Shown piece after piece: positions 1-11,051 of a stretch of 64,000 nucleotides of DNA. The notes under the pieces were generated by a model. It did no database searches. It was given only the letters and a program-made list of their open reading frames with translations, and was not told the origin of the DNA. Source of the DNA: Shewanella livingstonensis. Its GTDB lineage: Bacteria; Pseudomonadota; Gammaproteobacteria; Enterobacterales; Shewanellaceae. Within the stretch, counting starts at the first letter, position 1; each line of letters begins with the position of its first letter. Location: positions 630,001 through 694,000 of the forward strand of contig NZ_CP034015.1 in the NCBI RefSeq assembly GCF_003855395.1. The letters run 5' to 3'. The position numbers and the translations under genes are program-made.

Positions 1-2038
<2,038 letters not shown>

Positions 2039-2184
2039 TACAACCCAGATGGGTTTTACTGACCTTAGTGTTAGAATGAAGCGCTTAAACGGTGTGAAGA
2101 GACTCAAAGTAAGATAGAAGCAATCAGCTTTCCGAATTATTATTTAATGCCTAATGAAGAATTAGTGTGTTAGATATGCAAATT

Positions 2185-2302
2185 TGTCTGGAAACCATAG
2201 AGCTGTGGCACCACCTGATCCCATTCCGAACTCAGAAGTGAAACACAGTATCGCCGATGGTAGTGTGGGGTCTCCCCATGCGAGAGTAGGTCATTTCCAG
2301 GC
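2185..2302 (+). rRNA. 5S ribosomal RNA
   Basis: A typical gammaproteobacterial 5S gene starts at TGTCTGGAAACCATAGAG and ends near TCATTTCCAGGC; its two ends pair to form helix I. The internal CCACCTGATCCCATTCCGAA and CCGATGGTAGTGTGGGG blocks are diagnostic. It follows the 23S gene after a spacer of about 145 bases, as expected for the end of an rrn operon. No tRNA was found between the two genes or after the 5S. Confidence 0.97.
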
Positions 2303-2331
2303 GCCTAATTGACTTGCAAGAGTCGTGAAAC

Positions 2332-2358
2332 AGCCCGCTATTATATAGCGGGCTTTTT
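2332..2358 (+). terminator. rrn operon terminator
   Basis: The hairpin AGCCCGCTA-TTATA-TAGCGGGCT is followed directly by a T run. It lies 30 bases after the 5S gene and is a standard intrinsic terminator for the ribosomal operon. Confidence 0.93.
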
Positions 2359-2391
2359 TACGTCTGTAATTTAAGCATATCGAAACATAGA

Positions 2392-2423
2392 TGATGCTAA
2401 CCTGCGCCGTCCATGATGACTAA
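2392..2423 (+). repeat. 32-base direct repeat from IS630 DDE region, copy 1
   Basis: Matches 3795-3826 with a single mismatch. On the minus strand it encodes the VIMDGAG part of the transposase catalytic core. It sits immediately outside the left end of the plus-strand IS630 copy, with no other transposase sequence around it, so it looks like a stray piece of the neighbouring minus-strand element. Confidence 0.8.
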
Positions 2424-2425
2424 GA

Positions 2426-3520
2426 CCAATCCGTATTAAATTATTATCTAATACACTCATCATTTTCAAATTATTCTATTCAGTGAAAAATTACACATCT
2501 ATAAATTATCAACGTCAGAAAAAGACGCCCGTATGCGTATTCGCATTTTGGCTATTTCTTGCTTCTTAGAATGTCACAATCGCGCTCAAGTTGCTCGCCA
2601 ACTAACGGTAAGTCGTCGCAGTGTCAATGAATGGGTTAAAAACTACTTAAATTCTGGCATTGATGGTTTAAAAGCCAACATGATCTCGACAAATGCTCAT
2701 AAACTCGGCGAACAGCAAAAGCAGGTCCCCTATCAATATATAGACGAATTAAGCCGCTCCGAACTAGGTGGACTATTAACGGGTATAGACATTCAATCCT
2801 ATATAGAACAGCAGCTTGGTAACCATTATCATCTAAACCATGTGTATAAAATATTGAAAAGTATTGGTTTAAGTTCGATTACAAGTCGCTCTAAGCACCC
2901 AAAATAATCCTTAGAAGCTCAAGCAGATTTTAAAAAACTCATTTCTAAAACGATCGCAACGATCCCTGTTTATATTCCTTTAGACACTGTCGATATTTGG
3001 TTTCAAGATGAAGCTCGATTTGGCCAGCAAAATACAACGACCAAACTGTGGGCGCTAAAAAGCTCTAGACCCAGAGCTATAAAGCAGCAACAATTTGAAT
3101 ATGCTTATCTATTTGGGGCAGCCTGCCCAGCAACGGGGGCAACAGAAGCTTTGGTCACTCCCTTTGTTAATAGAGCGGCTATGTGGCAACACTTGAAGCA
3201 AATTTCAAAAGCAAACCATTCGGATAGATATGCTCTTGTTATCATAGATGGCGCGGGCTGGCATACGGATGATATAGCTAAAGATTTTAGTCATTTATCG
3301 CTCCTCAAGTTACCACCCTATTCTCCAGAGCTAAATCCAATAGAACAGGTATGGCAATGGCAGCACTGTTTAGCAAATAGGTGTTTTGATGGTTATATCG
3401 ATATCGTTAAGCAGTGTTGCAGTGCTTGGAATACGTTTATTCAGTGCAAGGACAGGGTGAAAAGTTTATGTACAAGAGACTGGGCCAATATGGGCAAAGT
3501 CTAATGCGGATTAGTATAAA
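2426..3520 (+). mobile_element. IS630-family insertion sequence, inactive
   Basis: About 1.1 kb holding one IS630-type transposase frame. Candidate terminal inverted repeats are visible. The left end near 2428 reads AATCCGTATTA, and the complement of the right end near 3505-3515 reads AATCCGCATTA, a 10 of 11 match. IS630 elements usually insert at TA. The exact outer boundaries and target duplication could not be fixed because the left flank is itself a piece of a related element (see the 32-base repeat at 2392 and 3795). The transposase has an in-frame stop, so the element is probably dead. Confidence 0.75.
2533..3504 (+). pseudogene. IS630-family transposase with internal stop codon
   Basis: The first part (2533-2907, 124 residues) is the N-terminal helix-turn-helix region: RQLTVSRRSVNEWVKNY is the recognition-helix region. 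An in-frame TAA at 2905-2907 interrupts it. The same frame then continues open to 3504 and encodes the DDE catalytic half: VDIWFQDEARFG holds the first Asp, VIIDGAGWH the second, and PPYSPELNPIEQVWQW the third acidic residue. So one nonsense mutation, with no frameshift, separates the two halves. Compared with the sister copy at 3572-3817, the stretch after QVWQW is four residues shorter (QHCLANRCF against LCQNELANRCF), pointing to a small in-frame deletion as well. Readthrough cannot be excluded but is not expected. Confidence 0.85.
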
Positions 3521-3571
3521 GGTCATTATCATTAGTGTCTTATAACAATTACATTAATTGTTCAGTTTTAC

Positions 3572-4135
3572 TCAATCTCTAGAGTACAATCGAATTACCC
3601 TTTCAGGCTCCGAAATAAATCGATTCCAGGCGTTTGAGCACTGCTCAACAATATCGTCATATCCACTAAAGCAACGATTAGCGAGTTCATTCTGACAAAG
3701 CCATTGCCACACTTGTTCTATGGGGTTGATTTCTGGTGAATAGGGAGGAAGCTTAATGATACTAAGGTTATCAAATCCCTCTGTCAGCGCTTGTTGATGC
3801 CAACCTGCGCCGTCCATGATGACTAAAGCATGGCGAGCAAACTCGGTTGCTTATTAAATTAATTTGCAATGCTCGGACATATACTCACTGTTGGCATGCG
3901 GGGCAATTATGGCCTCTGTCATGCCAGTAGCTGGACACACAGCACCCTATAAATACGCTGATTCGAACTGTTATTGTCTTACTGCCTGCGGTCGGGTTGC
4001 TTTCGTCGCCTAAATGCGGGTTGTAGTATTTTGCTGACCAAATCTTGCTTCATCTTGAAACTAAACATCAATGCGATCTAACGCCACATGGCCAGGGATG
4101 TTAAGGTTTTAGTCCAAGCAGCGAAGCATCTAGGC
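3572..4135 (-). pseudogene. decayed IS630-family transposase remnant
   Basis: On the minus strand the last 81 codons (3572-3817) are intact and encode the C-terminal DDE part, MDGAGWHQQALTEG through PPYSPEINPIEQVWQWLCQN. Upstream on the same strand, to about 4135, fragments of the same family can be read with stops and small frame breaks: HVALDRIDV, FQDEARFGQQNTT, and CPATGMTEAIIAPHANS. No N-terminal helix-turn-helix region was recognised with confidence between 4135 and 4260. This is a different, more decayed member of the family than the plus-strand copy next to it. Confidence 0.8.
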
Positions 4136-4289
4136 TTTCGCTTTTTCGTCTATTCGCGTGTTATTGCTAGCCATTGCTTTACGACTAATACTTTATAGCA
4201 TTTATGTTTTTTGGCTTTCGCTATGAAGCGAGCGTGTTTGAGTGGCTTGAATGTTTTAATAAGCTGTAATTAGACAGCTTATTAATATT

Positions 4290-4688
4290 TTACCAAGAAA
4301 GGGTTAGCAGCTTATCTAAAATAGGTTTGTTAGCATCAGGGAACTCATATTCGTTTATCGATTGTAGTTCAACCCATCGTATTTGCTGTCCTTCAACACC
4401 AGTAGCATGACCATTAAAGTCTGTTACTAGATGAATATCAAGCAGCACATGTTTATCTGGATAATCATGGCTGATATCCATAAATGCGGTTGTGCTGTTG
4501 ACATCCAGATTCACCTCTTCTTTTAGTTCTCGAATTAGCGCAGCAGTTACCGTTTCATTGCGTTCTACTTTACCGCCAGGGAATTCCCATTTACCACCTT
4601 GATGTAAATGATCATGACGTTTGGCTAATAAAATTTGCTGGTGTTGGTTTATGATGACACCGACAGCAACATGTACTCTTTTTTGCAT
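4290..4688 (-). CDS. mutT: 8-oxo-dGTP diphosphatase (Nudix hydrolase)
   Basis: Hydrolyses 8-oxo-dGTP to the monophosphate, keeping oxidised guanine out of DNA. The 132-residue protein is close to the usual MutT length. It has the Nudix box at about residues 39-61: Gly39, Glu45, then REL-KEE at 53-58. The usual Gly near the end of the box is Asn60 here, a mild departure. The N-terminal VHVAVGVIINQHQQILLAKR strand is typical of MutT. It is the last gene of the minus-strand run starting at pilA, 36 bases after yacG, and both the order and the spacing suggest cotranscription. The lack of a C-terminal thiamine-phosphate synthase-like extension separates it from longer MutT fusions. Confidence 0.93.
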   Translation of the reverse strand: MQKRVHVAVGVIINQHQQILLAKRHDHLHQGGKWEFPGGKVERNETVTAALIRELKEEVNLDVNSTTAFMDISHDYPDKHVLLDIHLVTDFNGHATGVEGQQIRWVELQSINEYEFPDANKPILDKLLTLSW

Positions 4689-4724
4689 GTTTGCCTCTTA
4701 TATTTTTTACTTATATTGTTGAGG

Positions 4725-4937
4725 TTATTGTTTGAAGAAGTCACCTTCATCAAAACCAATATCATCAAACATATCTGGATCGATACTATCCTTGACAGGG
4801 ATTGCATGTTTTTCACTTGCCCAGTCGCCAAGATCGATAAGTTTACAACGCTCGCTACAAAAAGGCTTAAATAGCGATTCATCTTTCCATTCAACCTTGA
4901 TTTTACAAGTTGGGCAGTTTACTACTGTTAACGGCAT
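4725..4937 (-). CDS. yacG: DNA gyrase inhibitor YacG, zinc-binding
   Basis: A 70-residue zinc protein of the YacG family, which in E. coli binds GyrB and inhibits DNA gyrase. The four zinc cysteines are Cys8, Cys11, Cys27 and Cys31 (CPTC and CSERC). They are followed by the family signature [16 protein letters not shown]. The acidic C-terminal tail ([15 protein letters not shown]) is also usual. It lies between zapD and mutT on the minus strand, the arrangement common in Shewanella and Vibrio. Other frames open across this stretch on both strands are shadows and lack the zinc motif. Confidence 0.95.
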   Translation of the reverse strand: MPLTVVNCPTCKIKVEWKDESLFKPFCSERCKLIDLGDWASEKHAIPVKDSIDPDMFDDIGFDEGDFFKQ

Positions 4938-4979
4938 AATGATTCTTAGTAATTAATATTACTAGTGATGGTAAAGGGT

Positions 4980-5714
4980 TTAAGTGCAGGTTGCTAGTGA
5001 GAACTCAACAGTTTCACCTGTGTGGCGATGTAAATCAAAATCTACAAAATGAATTGCATGTCGATTTCGGTTGCCACTGATTGTAGGGTAGCAATTTTGG
5101 TTGGAGTTTATTTTTACTCGAATTAATGACAGAGCTTGAGATGAGTCGCCTTGATAGAAGCCTACTTGAGCTTGGCGTAAACTAAAATTTGCTGTAGTTC
5201 TAATGAGCTCTAGAAGTAGCATTATTGGATCTAATAGTGGCTGATATTGCATGAGCCAGTTTCTAATATCCTGCTGTCGATATTGCCAGTCTTTGCCTAA
5301 CCAAAAGTGCAGTTGAGGAAAGTCAAAGTTACAGTACGCACCAGTCATATTAAAACGCTGCCTTAAAGCTGAGATAAACTTATCTCGTTTAAGGCTACAG
5401 CCTATTCTTTCCTGTGATTGTAGTGGTGACTTTAAGGCTACAAGCCTTTGGGTGAGTTGATCCACTTGAGCTTTATCAACATTTGAGTGAGCACGCCAAT
5501 GAGAAATTAGCTGAATTTGTTTTTCGATATCTTTTAATATGTCGGTGCGATAATCACAACGTTCAGTGAGTTCGGCAAGAGAGAATAGAGGATTAAAACA
5601 TTGATGTTGATGATCTTGTTCAGCATGGAGCTGCAACTGTAAGGCAAGATTTTCTATACGTAAATAACTGCGTATTTTTTCATTTAATGGTTGTTCATAA
5701 ATTAAATCAGTCAT
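4980..5714 (-). CDS. zapD: cell division protein ZapD
   Basis: ZapD (YacF) binds the C-terminal tail of FtsZ and bundles protofilaments in the division ring. The 244-residue product is near the E. coli length (about 247). It begins LIYEQPLNEKIRSYLRIENL, the characteristic start, and keeps the WL-KDWQYRQQDIRNWLMQYQPLLDPI and REAQ-type segment (LRQAQVGFYQG) of the family. The protein is mostly helical with no membrane segment or signal peptide. Its start overlaps the end of coaE by eight bases (ATG at 5714, coaE stop at 5707), which supports translational coupling in the pilD-coaE-zapD-yacG run. Confidence 0.95.
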   Translation of the reverse strand: MTDLIYEQPLNEKIRSYLRIENLALQLQLHAEQDHQHQCFNPLFSLAELTERCDYRTDILKDIEKQIQLISHWRAHSNVDKAQVDQLTQRLVALKSPLQSQERIGCSLKRDKFISALRQRFNMTGAYCNFDFPQLHFWLGKDWQYRQQDIRNWLMQYQPLLDPIMLLLELIRTTANFSLRQAQVGFYQGDSSQALSLIRVKINSNQNCYPTISGNRNRHAIHFVDFDLHRHTGETVEFSLATCT

Positions 5715-6336
5715 TAACGTTAGTTTCTTGATCGGCTGTCAGTTGTAAATATTGTTGGTGCAGAGCAAGTACTTGACTGCGCAACAGCTCATATTCTCCC
5801 TGATTATCAATAATGTTATCAGCTTGAGCAAGTCGTTGCTCTCGGGTCATTTGACTTGCAAGAATATGCTCAACCTGTTGTTTACTGACACCATCACGTT
5901 GCATCGTCCTTGAAATCTGTAACTCCGGTGCAATATCTACAACCAAAGTAGTATCAACTAAACTATCTAAATGGTTCTCAAATAGCAAGGGCACTACCAT
6001 TATTACATATGCCGAAGTTGATGCTTGCACTTGGTCGAGCATCTTTTGGCGGATCATAGGATGGAGTAAATTATTAAGCCATAGACGTTGTTCTGGGTTA
6101 TTAAAAACCTGTGCTCGAAGAGCAGCTCTATCGAGGCTGCCATCGGTTAGTAATAGTGACTGACCAAAGCGTTGGGCTATCGCTTTGAGTCCATCAGAGC
6201 CGATTGAGACCACTTCTCGGGCAATAACATCGGCATCCACTAAGTCTATGCCATATTCTGCAAATAAGTTAGCCACGGTGGTTTTGCCGCTGGCTATGCC
6301 GCCAGTTAAGCCGACAACAAACTTTTTTAACATCAT
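5707..6336 (-). CDS. coaE: dephospho-CoA kinase
   Basis: Performs the last step of coenzyme A synthesis, phosphorylating the 3' hydroxyl of dephospho-CoA with ATP. The P-loop GLTGGIASGKTT lies at residues 9-20, followed by VDADVIAREVV, the dephospho-CoA binding region, and later VVPLLFENHLDSLVDTTLVVD and the R-x-x-x-R-containing lid segment (MTREQRLAQADNIIDN). At 209 residues it has the normal length. Two adjacent Met codons are possible starts; the first overlaps the pilD stop by four bases, so both fit coupling. Context between pilD and zapD is the classic gammaproteobacterial order. Confidence 0.96.
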   Translation of the reverse strand: MMLKKFVVGLTGGIASGKTTVANLFAEYGIDLVDADVIAREVVSIGSDGLKAIAQRFGQSLLLTDGSLDRAALRAQVFNNPEQRLWLNNLLHPMIRQKMLDQVQASTSAYVIMVVPLLFENHLDSLVDTTLVVDIAPELQISRTMQRDGVSKQQVEHILASQMTREQRLAQADNIIDNQGEYELLRSQVLALHQQYLQLTADQETNVND

Positions 6337-7259
6337 AATGTACTAAGGTACCAATTAAGAATGTCATGTCCCCATACTAACGCTATCCAGCCTGCTGCAG
6401 CGATATAAGGACCAAAGGGGATTGGATTACCTTTGTTGAGCTTCTTAGCCATTATCATGGTGATACCCACTACTGCGCCTACTAGTGAAGATAATAGAAT
6501 AATTAGCGGTAACATTTGCCAGCCTAACCAGGCACCAAAAACGGCTAATAGTTTAAAGTCACCGTAGCCCATGCCTTCCTTGCCAGTGATTAATTTAAAT
6601 AACCAAAATACTGACCATAGACTTAAATACCCTGCTGCCGCACCGATAATGGCATCTTCTGGGCTAGTATAAATGCCCTTGAGGTTAATGATTAATCCTA
6701 GCCAAAGGATAGGTAAGGTGAGCTGGTCGGGTAATAACATTTCATCTAAATCGATACCCGTTAACGCCACTAGTACAAACGTTAATATGCTGGCATAGAC
6801 AAACTGCCATGTAGGGCCAAAATGCCAGGCTAATGCAGCAATTAATACACCGGTTAATAGTTCAATAATGGGATAGCGGCTTGAGATACTCGTTTTGCAA
6901 TCGGCACATTTACCTTTAAGCATCAACCAACCGAGTATCGGTAAATTATGCCAGGGTTTAATATTGGCTTTGCATTTAGGGCAGGCAGAACCTGGTACTA
7001 CAATATTGTATTTAGCAGGAAAAGCATCAATGGGTTTATTTAAGCGCTCATTACCTATTTGCTCGACAATATCAGGATGATATTCATTTAAGTAAAAATT
7101 ACATTCACTTTGCCATTCACGTTTCATCATCACCGGTAAACGGTGGATCACCACGTTGAGAAAGCTGCCAATGGTGACCGCAAAAATAAAGCTAATTGCC
7201 ACAAAGACCCCAGGGTATTGAGTCATTGTGGCAATAAAAGTTGAGATAAATTCAGTCAT
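6333..7259 (-). CDS. pilD: type IV prepilin peptidase / N-methyltransferase PilD
   Basis: Inner-membrane aspartyl protease that cuts type IV prepilins after the conserved Gly and methylates the new N-terminus. Residues 24-40 (FIFAVTIGSFLNVVIHRLP) are the typical first helix. The zinc-type cysteine pairs are Cys93/Cys96 and Cys118/Cys121. The catalytic aspartates are in TGIDLDEMLLPD (residues 168-178) and GYGDFK (231-236). Several hydrophobic helices follow. The 308-residue length is slightly above the usual 290. It lies 32 bases after pilC in the pilA-B-C-D operon. It is the only prepilin peptidase in this window, so it probably also processes MshA, MshB, MshC, MshD and MshO from the locus at 60-64 kb; that link is inferred. 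Confidence 0.97.
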   Translation of the reverse strand: MTEFISTFIATMTQYPGVFVAISFIFAVTIGSFLNVVIHRLPVMMKREWQSECNFYLNEYHPDIVEQIGNERLNKPIDAFPAKYNIVVPGSACPKCKANIKPWHNLPILGWLMLKGKCADCKTSISSRYPIIELLTGVLIAALAWHFGPTWQFVYASILTFVLVALTGIDLDEMLLPDQLTLPILWLGLIINLKGIYTSPEDAIIGAAAGYLSLWSVFWLFKLITGKEGMGYGDFKLLAVFGAWLGWQMLPLIILLSSLVGAVVGITMIMAKKLNKGNPIPFGPYIAAAGWIALVWGHDILNWYLSTL

Positions 7260-7291
7260 GTTATTCTTTTTATTTTGAGAGTTATTTAATA

Positions 7292-8554
7292 CTAACCGAC
7301 AATATTACCCATTTCGAAAATAGGTAAATACATGCCGATGATCAAACCGCCTACAACAGTGCCAATTACTACCATCATAACGGGTTCTATTAGGCTTGAT
7401 AGCCCATCGACAGCGTCATCAACTTGCATTTCATAAATGTTTGATACTTTATTAAGCATCTCATCTAAGCCGCCAGATTCTTCACCAATCATTACCATTT
7501 GAATTAACATGTCTGGAAACAAGCCAGTGGTGAGCATAGCGACATTCATTTGCATACCTGCCATCACTTCCTGGCGAACTTTTAGCAATGCTTTACGGTA
7601 GACATAATTACCAGATGCCCCAGCAGCAGACTCTAAACCATCGATTAATGGTACACCTGCTGCGAATGTTGTGGCTAAAGTACGCGCAAAACGAGCCATT
7701 GAAGCTTTGTGAAGAATATCGCCTATGGCAGGAATCTTTAGAACCGCAACATCCACTCGATCTCGGAATGCCTGTGAATTTCTATGTGTTCGTCTAAATA
7801 GCCAAATACCCGCAATAATTGCAATAGCGAAGTAATACCATGACGACTGTAGCCAGCGGGATAAGTTTATAATCATTTGAGTAAAAGCTGGTAATTCTGC
7901 ACCAAACCCTTTAAAAATATCTTCAAACTGAGGCACTACAAATAATAGTAGTAGTGCAGTTACGGCAAAAGCAACTACGACAACAGCCGCCGGATAAAAC
8001 ATGGCTTTTTTTATTTTAGATTTTAATTGCTCTGCTTTTTCTCGATATGTCGCTACGCGATCAAATACGGCATCTAGTGAGCCTGAATGTTCACCAGCAG
8101 CGACTAAGTCGACATATAAATCATCAAAATAGCGTCGGTGCGGCCTTAATGCATCGGAAAGTGGAATACCTGATTGAACATCAGATAAAATAGTGCCCAA
8201 TAATTCGCGCATTTTAGCCTTTTCATGACCTCTACCCAATAATTCAATAGTAGTCACAAGCGGGACGCCCGCAGACAACATTGTAGCAATTTGACGAGTC
8301 ATCATCGCAATGTCCATCGCGGTGATACTTTTTTCAGACTTCCACAAAGGGGCCGATTTTTTACGTACGCCCTTAGGTGTGACACCTTGGGCTTTTAACA
8401 CACTACGAATTTCAGCAATCGTGGAGCCTTTCAACTCACCAGAAGTACGTTGACCATCACGATTAACACCCTTCCATTGGTAAGTAAACACCTTAGGTTG
8501 GTGTTTGATAGTCTTTTTTACCTTCGCTTTTCTTTTTACTGCTGCAGTGGCCAT
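7292..8554 (-). CDS. pilC: type IV pilus inner-membrane platform protein PilC
   Basis: Platform protein of the GspF/PilC family that couples the PilB ATPase to pilin assembly. Two T2SSF domains are visible. The first (about residues 85-205) contains MTRQIATMLSAGVPLVTTIELL. The second (about 285-405) contains RFARTLATTFAAGVPLIDGLE and IQMVMIGEESGGLDEML. Hydrophobic segments lie near residues 185-210, 235-255 and 390-412. The basic N-terminal extension (VKRKAKVKKTIKHQPK) is common in PilC. It lies 132 bases after pilB, and pilD follows. Length 420 is typical. Confidence 0.97.
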   Translation of the reverse strand: MATAAVKRKAKVKKTIKHQPKVFTYQWKGVNRDGQRTSGELKGSTIAEIRSVLKAQGVTPKGVRKKSAPLWKSEKSITAMDIAMMTRQIATMLSAGVPLVTTIELLGRGHEKAKMRELLGTILSDVQSGIPLSDALRPHRRYFDDLYVDLVAAGEHSGSLDAVFDRVATYREKAEQLKSKIKKAMFYPAAVVVVAFAVTALLLLFVVPQFEDIFKGFGAELPAFTQMIINLSRWLQSSWYYFAIAIIAGIWLFRRTHRNSQAFRDRVDVAVLKIPAIGDILHKASMARFARTLATTFAAGVPLIDGLESAAGASGNYVYRKALLKVRQEVMAGMQMNVAMLTTGLFPDMLIQMVMIGEESGGLDEMLNKVSNIYEMQVDDAVDGLSSLIEPVMMVVIGTVVGGLIIGMYLPIFEMGNIVG

Positions 8555-8686
8555 TTAGCCAATCCTTTTATAGTTCCGCATCCACGCTAAATCATGATTG
8601 CTAATAGCATTATCAATTAAACAGTTGAATTATTATAATTGATTTAACTTTAGGCGTTTAACTTTAGACGATTAATTTTAGCCGAA

Positions 8687-10393
8687 TTAAAAGCTGGTGA
8701 CACGGTTAATTTCGGCAATACTGGTTACACCGTGAATGACTTTAAGTAGCCCAGATTGACGTAAATCGCGCATGCCTTGCTGCTTGGCTAAGGTAGCAAT
8801 TTGGAGTGAGTTACCGCCTTCCATAATAATACGGGCTATTTCATCACTCATTTTCATCACTTCGTAAATACCGACACGGCCTTTATAACCACCAGAGCAT
8901 AATTCACAGCCAACCGGTTTAAATACGCTAATGCCTTTGCTAATGTCTGCCTCTTGAAAGCCTAGGCGTTGTAATTCAGCTACAGGCACATCTTCAACTT
9001 GCTTACAGGCTGGGCATAATCGTCTTGCTAAACGTTGAGCGATAATTAAGTTTACTGAGCTGGCAATGTTATAGCCTGGTACACCCATATTGATTAAACG
9101 AGTTAGAGTTTCTGCTGCCGAGTTAGTATGTAAGGTGGATAACACTAGGTGGCCGGTTTGCGCCGCTTTAATGGCGATTTCTGCGGTTTCTAAATCGCGA
9201 ATTTCACCGACCATCACCACATCGGGATCTTGGCGTAAAAATGAACGTAGCGCTGATGCGAAGGTTAAGCCGGCTTTTAAATTAATGTGAACTTGATTAA
9301 CCCCTTCGAGATTTATTTCGACCGGATCTTCGGCGGTTGATATATTACGCTCTTCGGTATTAAGGATATTAAGACCGGTATACAAGGAGACTGTTTTACC
9401 TGAACCTGTAGGGCCGGTAACTAAAATCATCCCTTGCGGTTTGGCGAGCATTTCTTCGTACAATAGTCGTTGGTCATCTTCGTAACCGAGCTTTTCAATC
9501 CCTAGCTGGGCGGAAGATGAATCCAAAATACGCATTACGATTTTTTCGCCCCAAATGGTGGGCAAGGTGCTAACTCGAAAATCGATGGATTTGGTGCGCG
9601 ACAGCTTCATTTTAATCCGGCCATCTTGCGGTACGCGGCGTTCGGCAATGTCTAATTTCGACATGACTTTTAAGCGAGCTGAAATTCTGTTGGATAAGTT
9701 AACCGGAGGCTCGGATACTTCATGCAAGATGCCGTCGATACGAAAGCGAATCCGATAGCGTTTCTCGTAAGGCTCGAAATGTAAATCTGAGGCACCTTTA
9801 CGGATAGCATCGGTAAGAATTTTATTAATATAAATAACAATAGGTGCATCATCACTGCTATCACCAGTCGGCTCATCGTCATGGCTAGTATCAGCGACTT
9901 CTATTCCCGCTAATGCTTCCTCATCTATTCCTTCTAACCCCAGGCCACTAATATCTTCTTCGAGTATTTTTTCTAGGGCTTTAAGGAGTTTATCGTCTTC
10001 AACCAATATGGCTTCGGCATGTAAACCTAAACTAAACTGGAAGTCTTCAAGGGCTGCAATGTTTGTGGGGTCTGACGTTGCGATATAGAGACGGTTACCG
10101 CGTTTAAATAATGGTAGGCACTTATGTTTTTCGATAAGTTTTTTATTTAACAACTCTTCAACTATAGACGCTAGATCAAACTCGCTTAAGTCGAGTAACG
10201 GTGTGCCATATTCTTCATAGCATAATTCAGCTATTTCACGTGCAGAGAGCAACTTTGAATGAATCAAGGTGGTAACGAGCGAAACTTTTGTCTTACGAGA
10301 TTGCGAAATCGAAGTCGTAATCTGTTCTTCTGTTAACAGGTTTTTTTTTATGAATAATGTGGAAAGGCCAAGATTTAATCCTGCAGTCGACAT
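8687..10393 (-). CDS. pilB: type IV pilus extension ATPase PilB
   Basis: Hexameric cytoplasmic ATPase that powers pilus extension. The N-terminal T2SSE-type region (residues about 1-150) is followed by the catalytic core: Walker A GPTGSGKT near residue 328, Asp-box [18 protein letters not shown], and His-box [16 protein letters not shown]. The zinc site is CPACK near 460 with CELC near 496. Its N-terminal domain resembles the MshEN fold but lacks the regular RLG...Q...LG pattern seen in MshE of this window, so c-di-GMP binding is not predicted. Length 568 is typical. It follows pilA, with a hairpin terminator between the two genes that should limit pilB expression. Confidence 0.97.
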   Translation of the reverse strand: MSTAGLNLGLSTLFIKKNLLTEEQITTSISQSRKTKVSLVTTLIHSKLLSAREIAELCYEEYGTPLLDLSEFDLASIVEELLNKKLIEKHKCLPLFKRGNRLYIATSDPTNIAALEDFQFSLGLHAEAILVEDDKLLKALEKILEEDISGLGLEGIDEEALAGIEVADTSHDDEPTGDSSDDAPIVIYINKILTDAIRKGASDLHFEPYEKRYRIRFRIDGILHEVSEPPVNLSNRISARLKVMSKLDIAERRVPQDGRIKMKLSRTKSIDFRVSTLPTIWGEKIVMRILDSSSAQLGIEKLGYEDDQRLLYEEMLAKPQGMILVTGPTGSGKTVSLYTGLNILNTEERNISTAEDPVEINLEGVNQVHINLKAGLTFASALRSFLRQDPDVVMVGEIRDLETAEIAIKAAQTGHLVLSTLHTNSAAETLTRLINMGVPGYNIASSVNLIIAQRLARRLCPACKQVEDVPVAELQRLGFQEADISKGISVFKPVGCELCSGGYKGRVGIYEVMKMSDEIARIIMEGGNSLQIATLAKQQGMRDLRQSGLLKVIHGVTSIAEINRVTSF

Positions 10394-10456
10394 ACTTATT
10401 TACCTGTTAACCTAATTAAATTTAAAATTATGACATATATTTTTATAGTTAAAGAT

Positions 10457-10483
10457 AAAAAAGGCAGCTAAATGCTGCCTTTA
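10457..10483 (-). terminator. terminator or attenuator between pilA and pilB
   Basis: On the minus strand AAAGGCAGCATTTAGCTGCCTTT forms a hairpin followed by a T run, 14 bases after the pilA stop. It should end most pilA transcripts and let a fraction read on into pilB, matching the large excess of pilin over assembly proteins that is usual for such operons. Confidence 0.88.
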
Positions 10484-10496
10484 AGTGTTTAAACGA

Positions 10497-10940
10497 TTAT
10501 GCTGATACGCAAGATCCTGGAATAAACTTTGCCTCTAAATCTGCAGAAGTAGTACAAGTCCATATACCGTCTTCATCTCTTCCTAAAGTAATTGTTTCAC
10601 CTAAAGCTTTGTCTGCATTAGCATTAGTTATTTCGCACTCAAGACCACGATTATCAGCAACTAAACTTAAGATGCAGTATTGACCGCCATCTGTTACTTG
10701 ACCAACAAAGCCAATGTCAGCCCTTGTTATTGAAGGTGTTTTACCTTCATTCATTACTGCTTCATATTGTGATTTAATTGAACTCACTTCAGAGTAAGCC
10801 GAATTAACCTGTGACTTAACTGTGTAATCCTGATAAGCAGGCAGTGCGATTGCTGCAAGAATACCTATAATCGCGACTACGATCATTAATTCGATAAGGG
10901 TGAAACCCTTAGCGTTTTTGATTTGGTTGATACTTTTCAT
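10497..10940 (-). CDS. pilA: type IV major pilin PilA
   Basis: Major type IV pilin. The class III signal is short: [12 protein letters not shown] ending at Gly12, then [20 protein letters not shown], with mature Phe1 and the essential Glu5. The 147-residue length is that of type IVa pilins. Two cysteine pairs are possible: Cys near YCIL and LECE in the middle, and the C-terminal pair WTCTTSAD...PGSC that forms the D-region disulfide loop. A good ribosome site (GGAGAG) lies six bases before the ATG. It heads the pilA-B-C-D run. A candidate sigma-54 promoter lies about 95 bases upstream. Confidence 0.97.
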   Translation of the reverse strand: MKSINQIKNAKGFTLIELMIVVAIIGILAAIALPAYQDYTVKSQVNSAYSEVSSIKSQYEAVMNEGKTPSITRADIGFVGQVTDGGQYCILSLVADNRGLECEITNANADKALGETITLGRDEDGIWTCTTSADLEAKFIPGSCVSA

Positions 10941-11032
10941 TTTCTCTCCGTAAAATAGGCCGGGGTAGTATCGATCCTCGATAACTGCTTATTTAGTCTA
11001 GAGCTTAAGCCTAGTAACGTAAATGAAGTAGT

Positions 11033-11051
11033 TGGCAGTCCATTTGCCTAA
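11033..11051 (-). promoter_or_regulatory. candidate sigma-54 promoter of pilA
   Basis: Read on the minus strand, TTAGGCAAATGGACTGCCA has the diagnostic GG, ten bases, GC spacing of a -24/-12 promoter (consensus TGGCAC-N5-TTGC, with mismatches at the -12 part). It sits about 95 bases before the pilA start. Pilin promoters are sigma-54 dependent in several gammaproteobacteria, which supports the idea, but the match is imperfect and no activator site was identified. Confidence 0.45.

Noticed and set aside
2905..2907. Programmed frameshift in the IS630 transposase
   Set aside because: The two halves are in the same frame with a stop codon between them, so a frameshift would not join them.
4635..4956. 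Several overlapping frames on both strands near yacG
   Set aside because: Only the 4725-4937 minus-strand frame has the zinc motif and family signature; the others are shadows.
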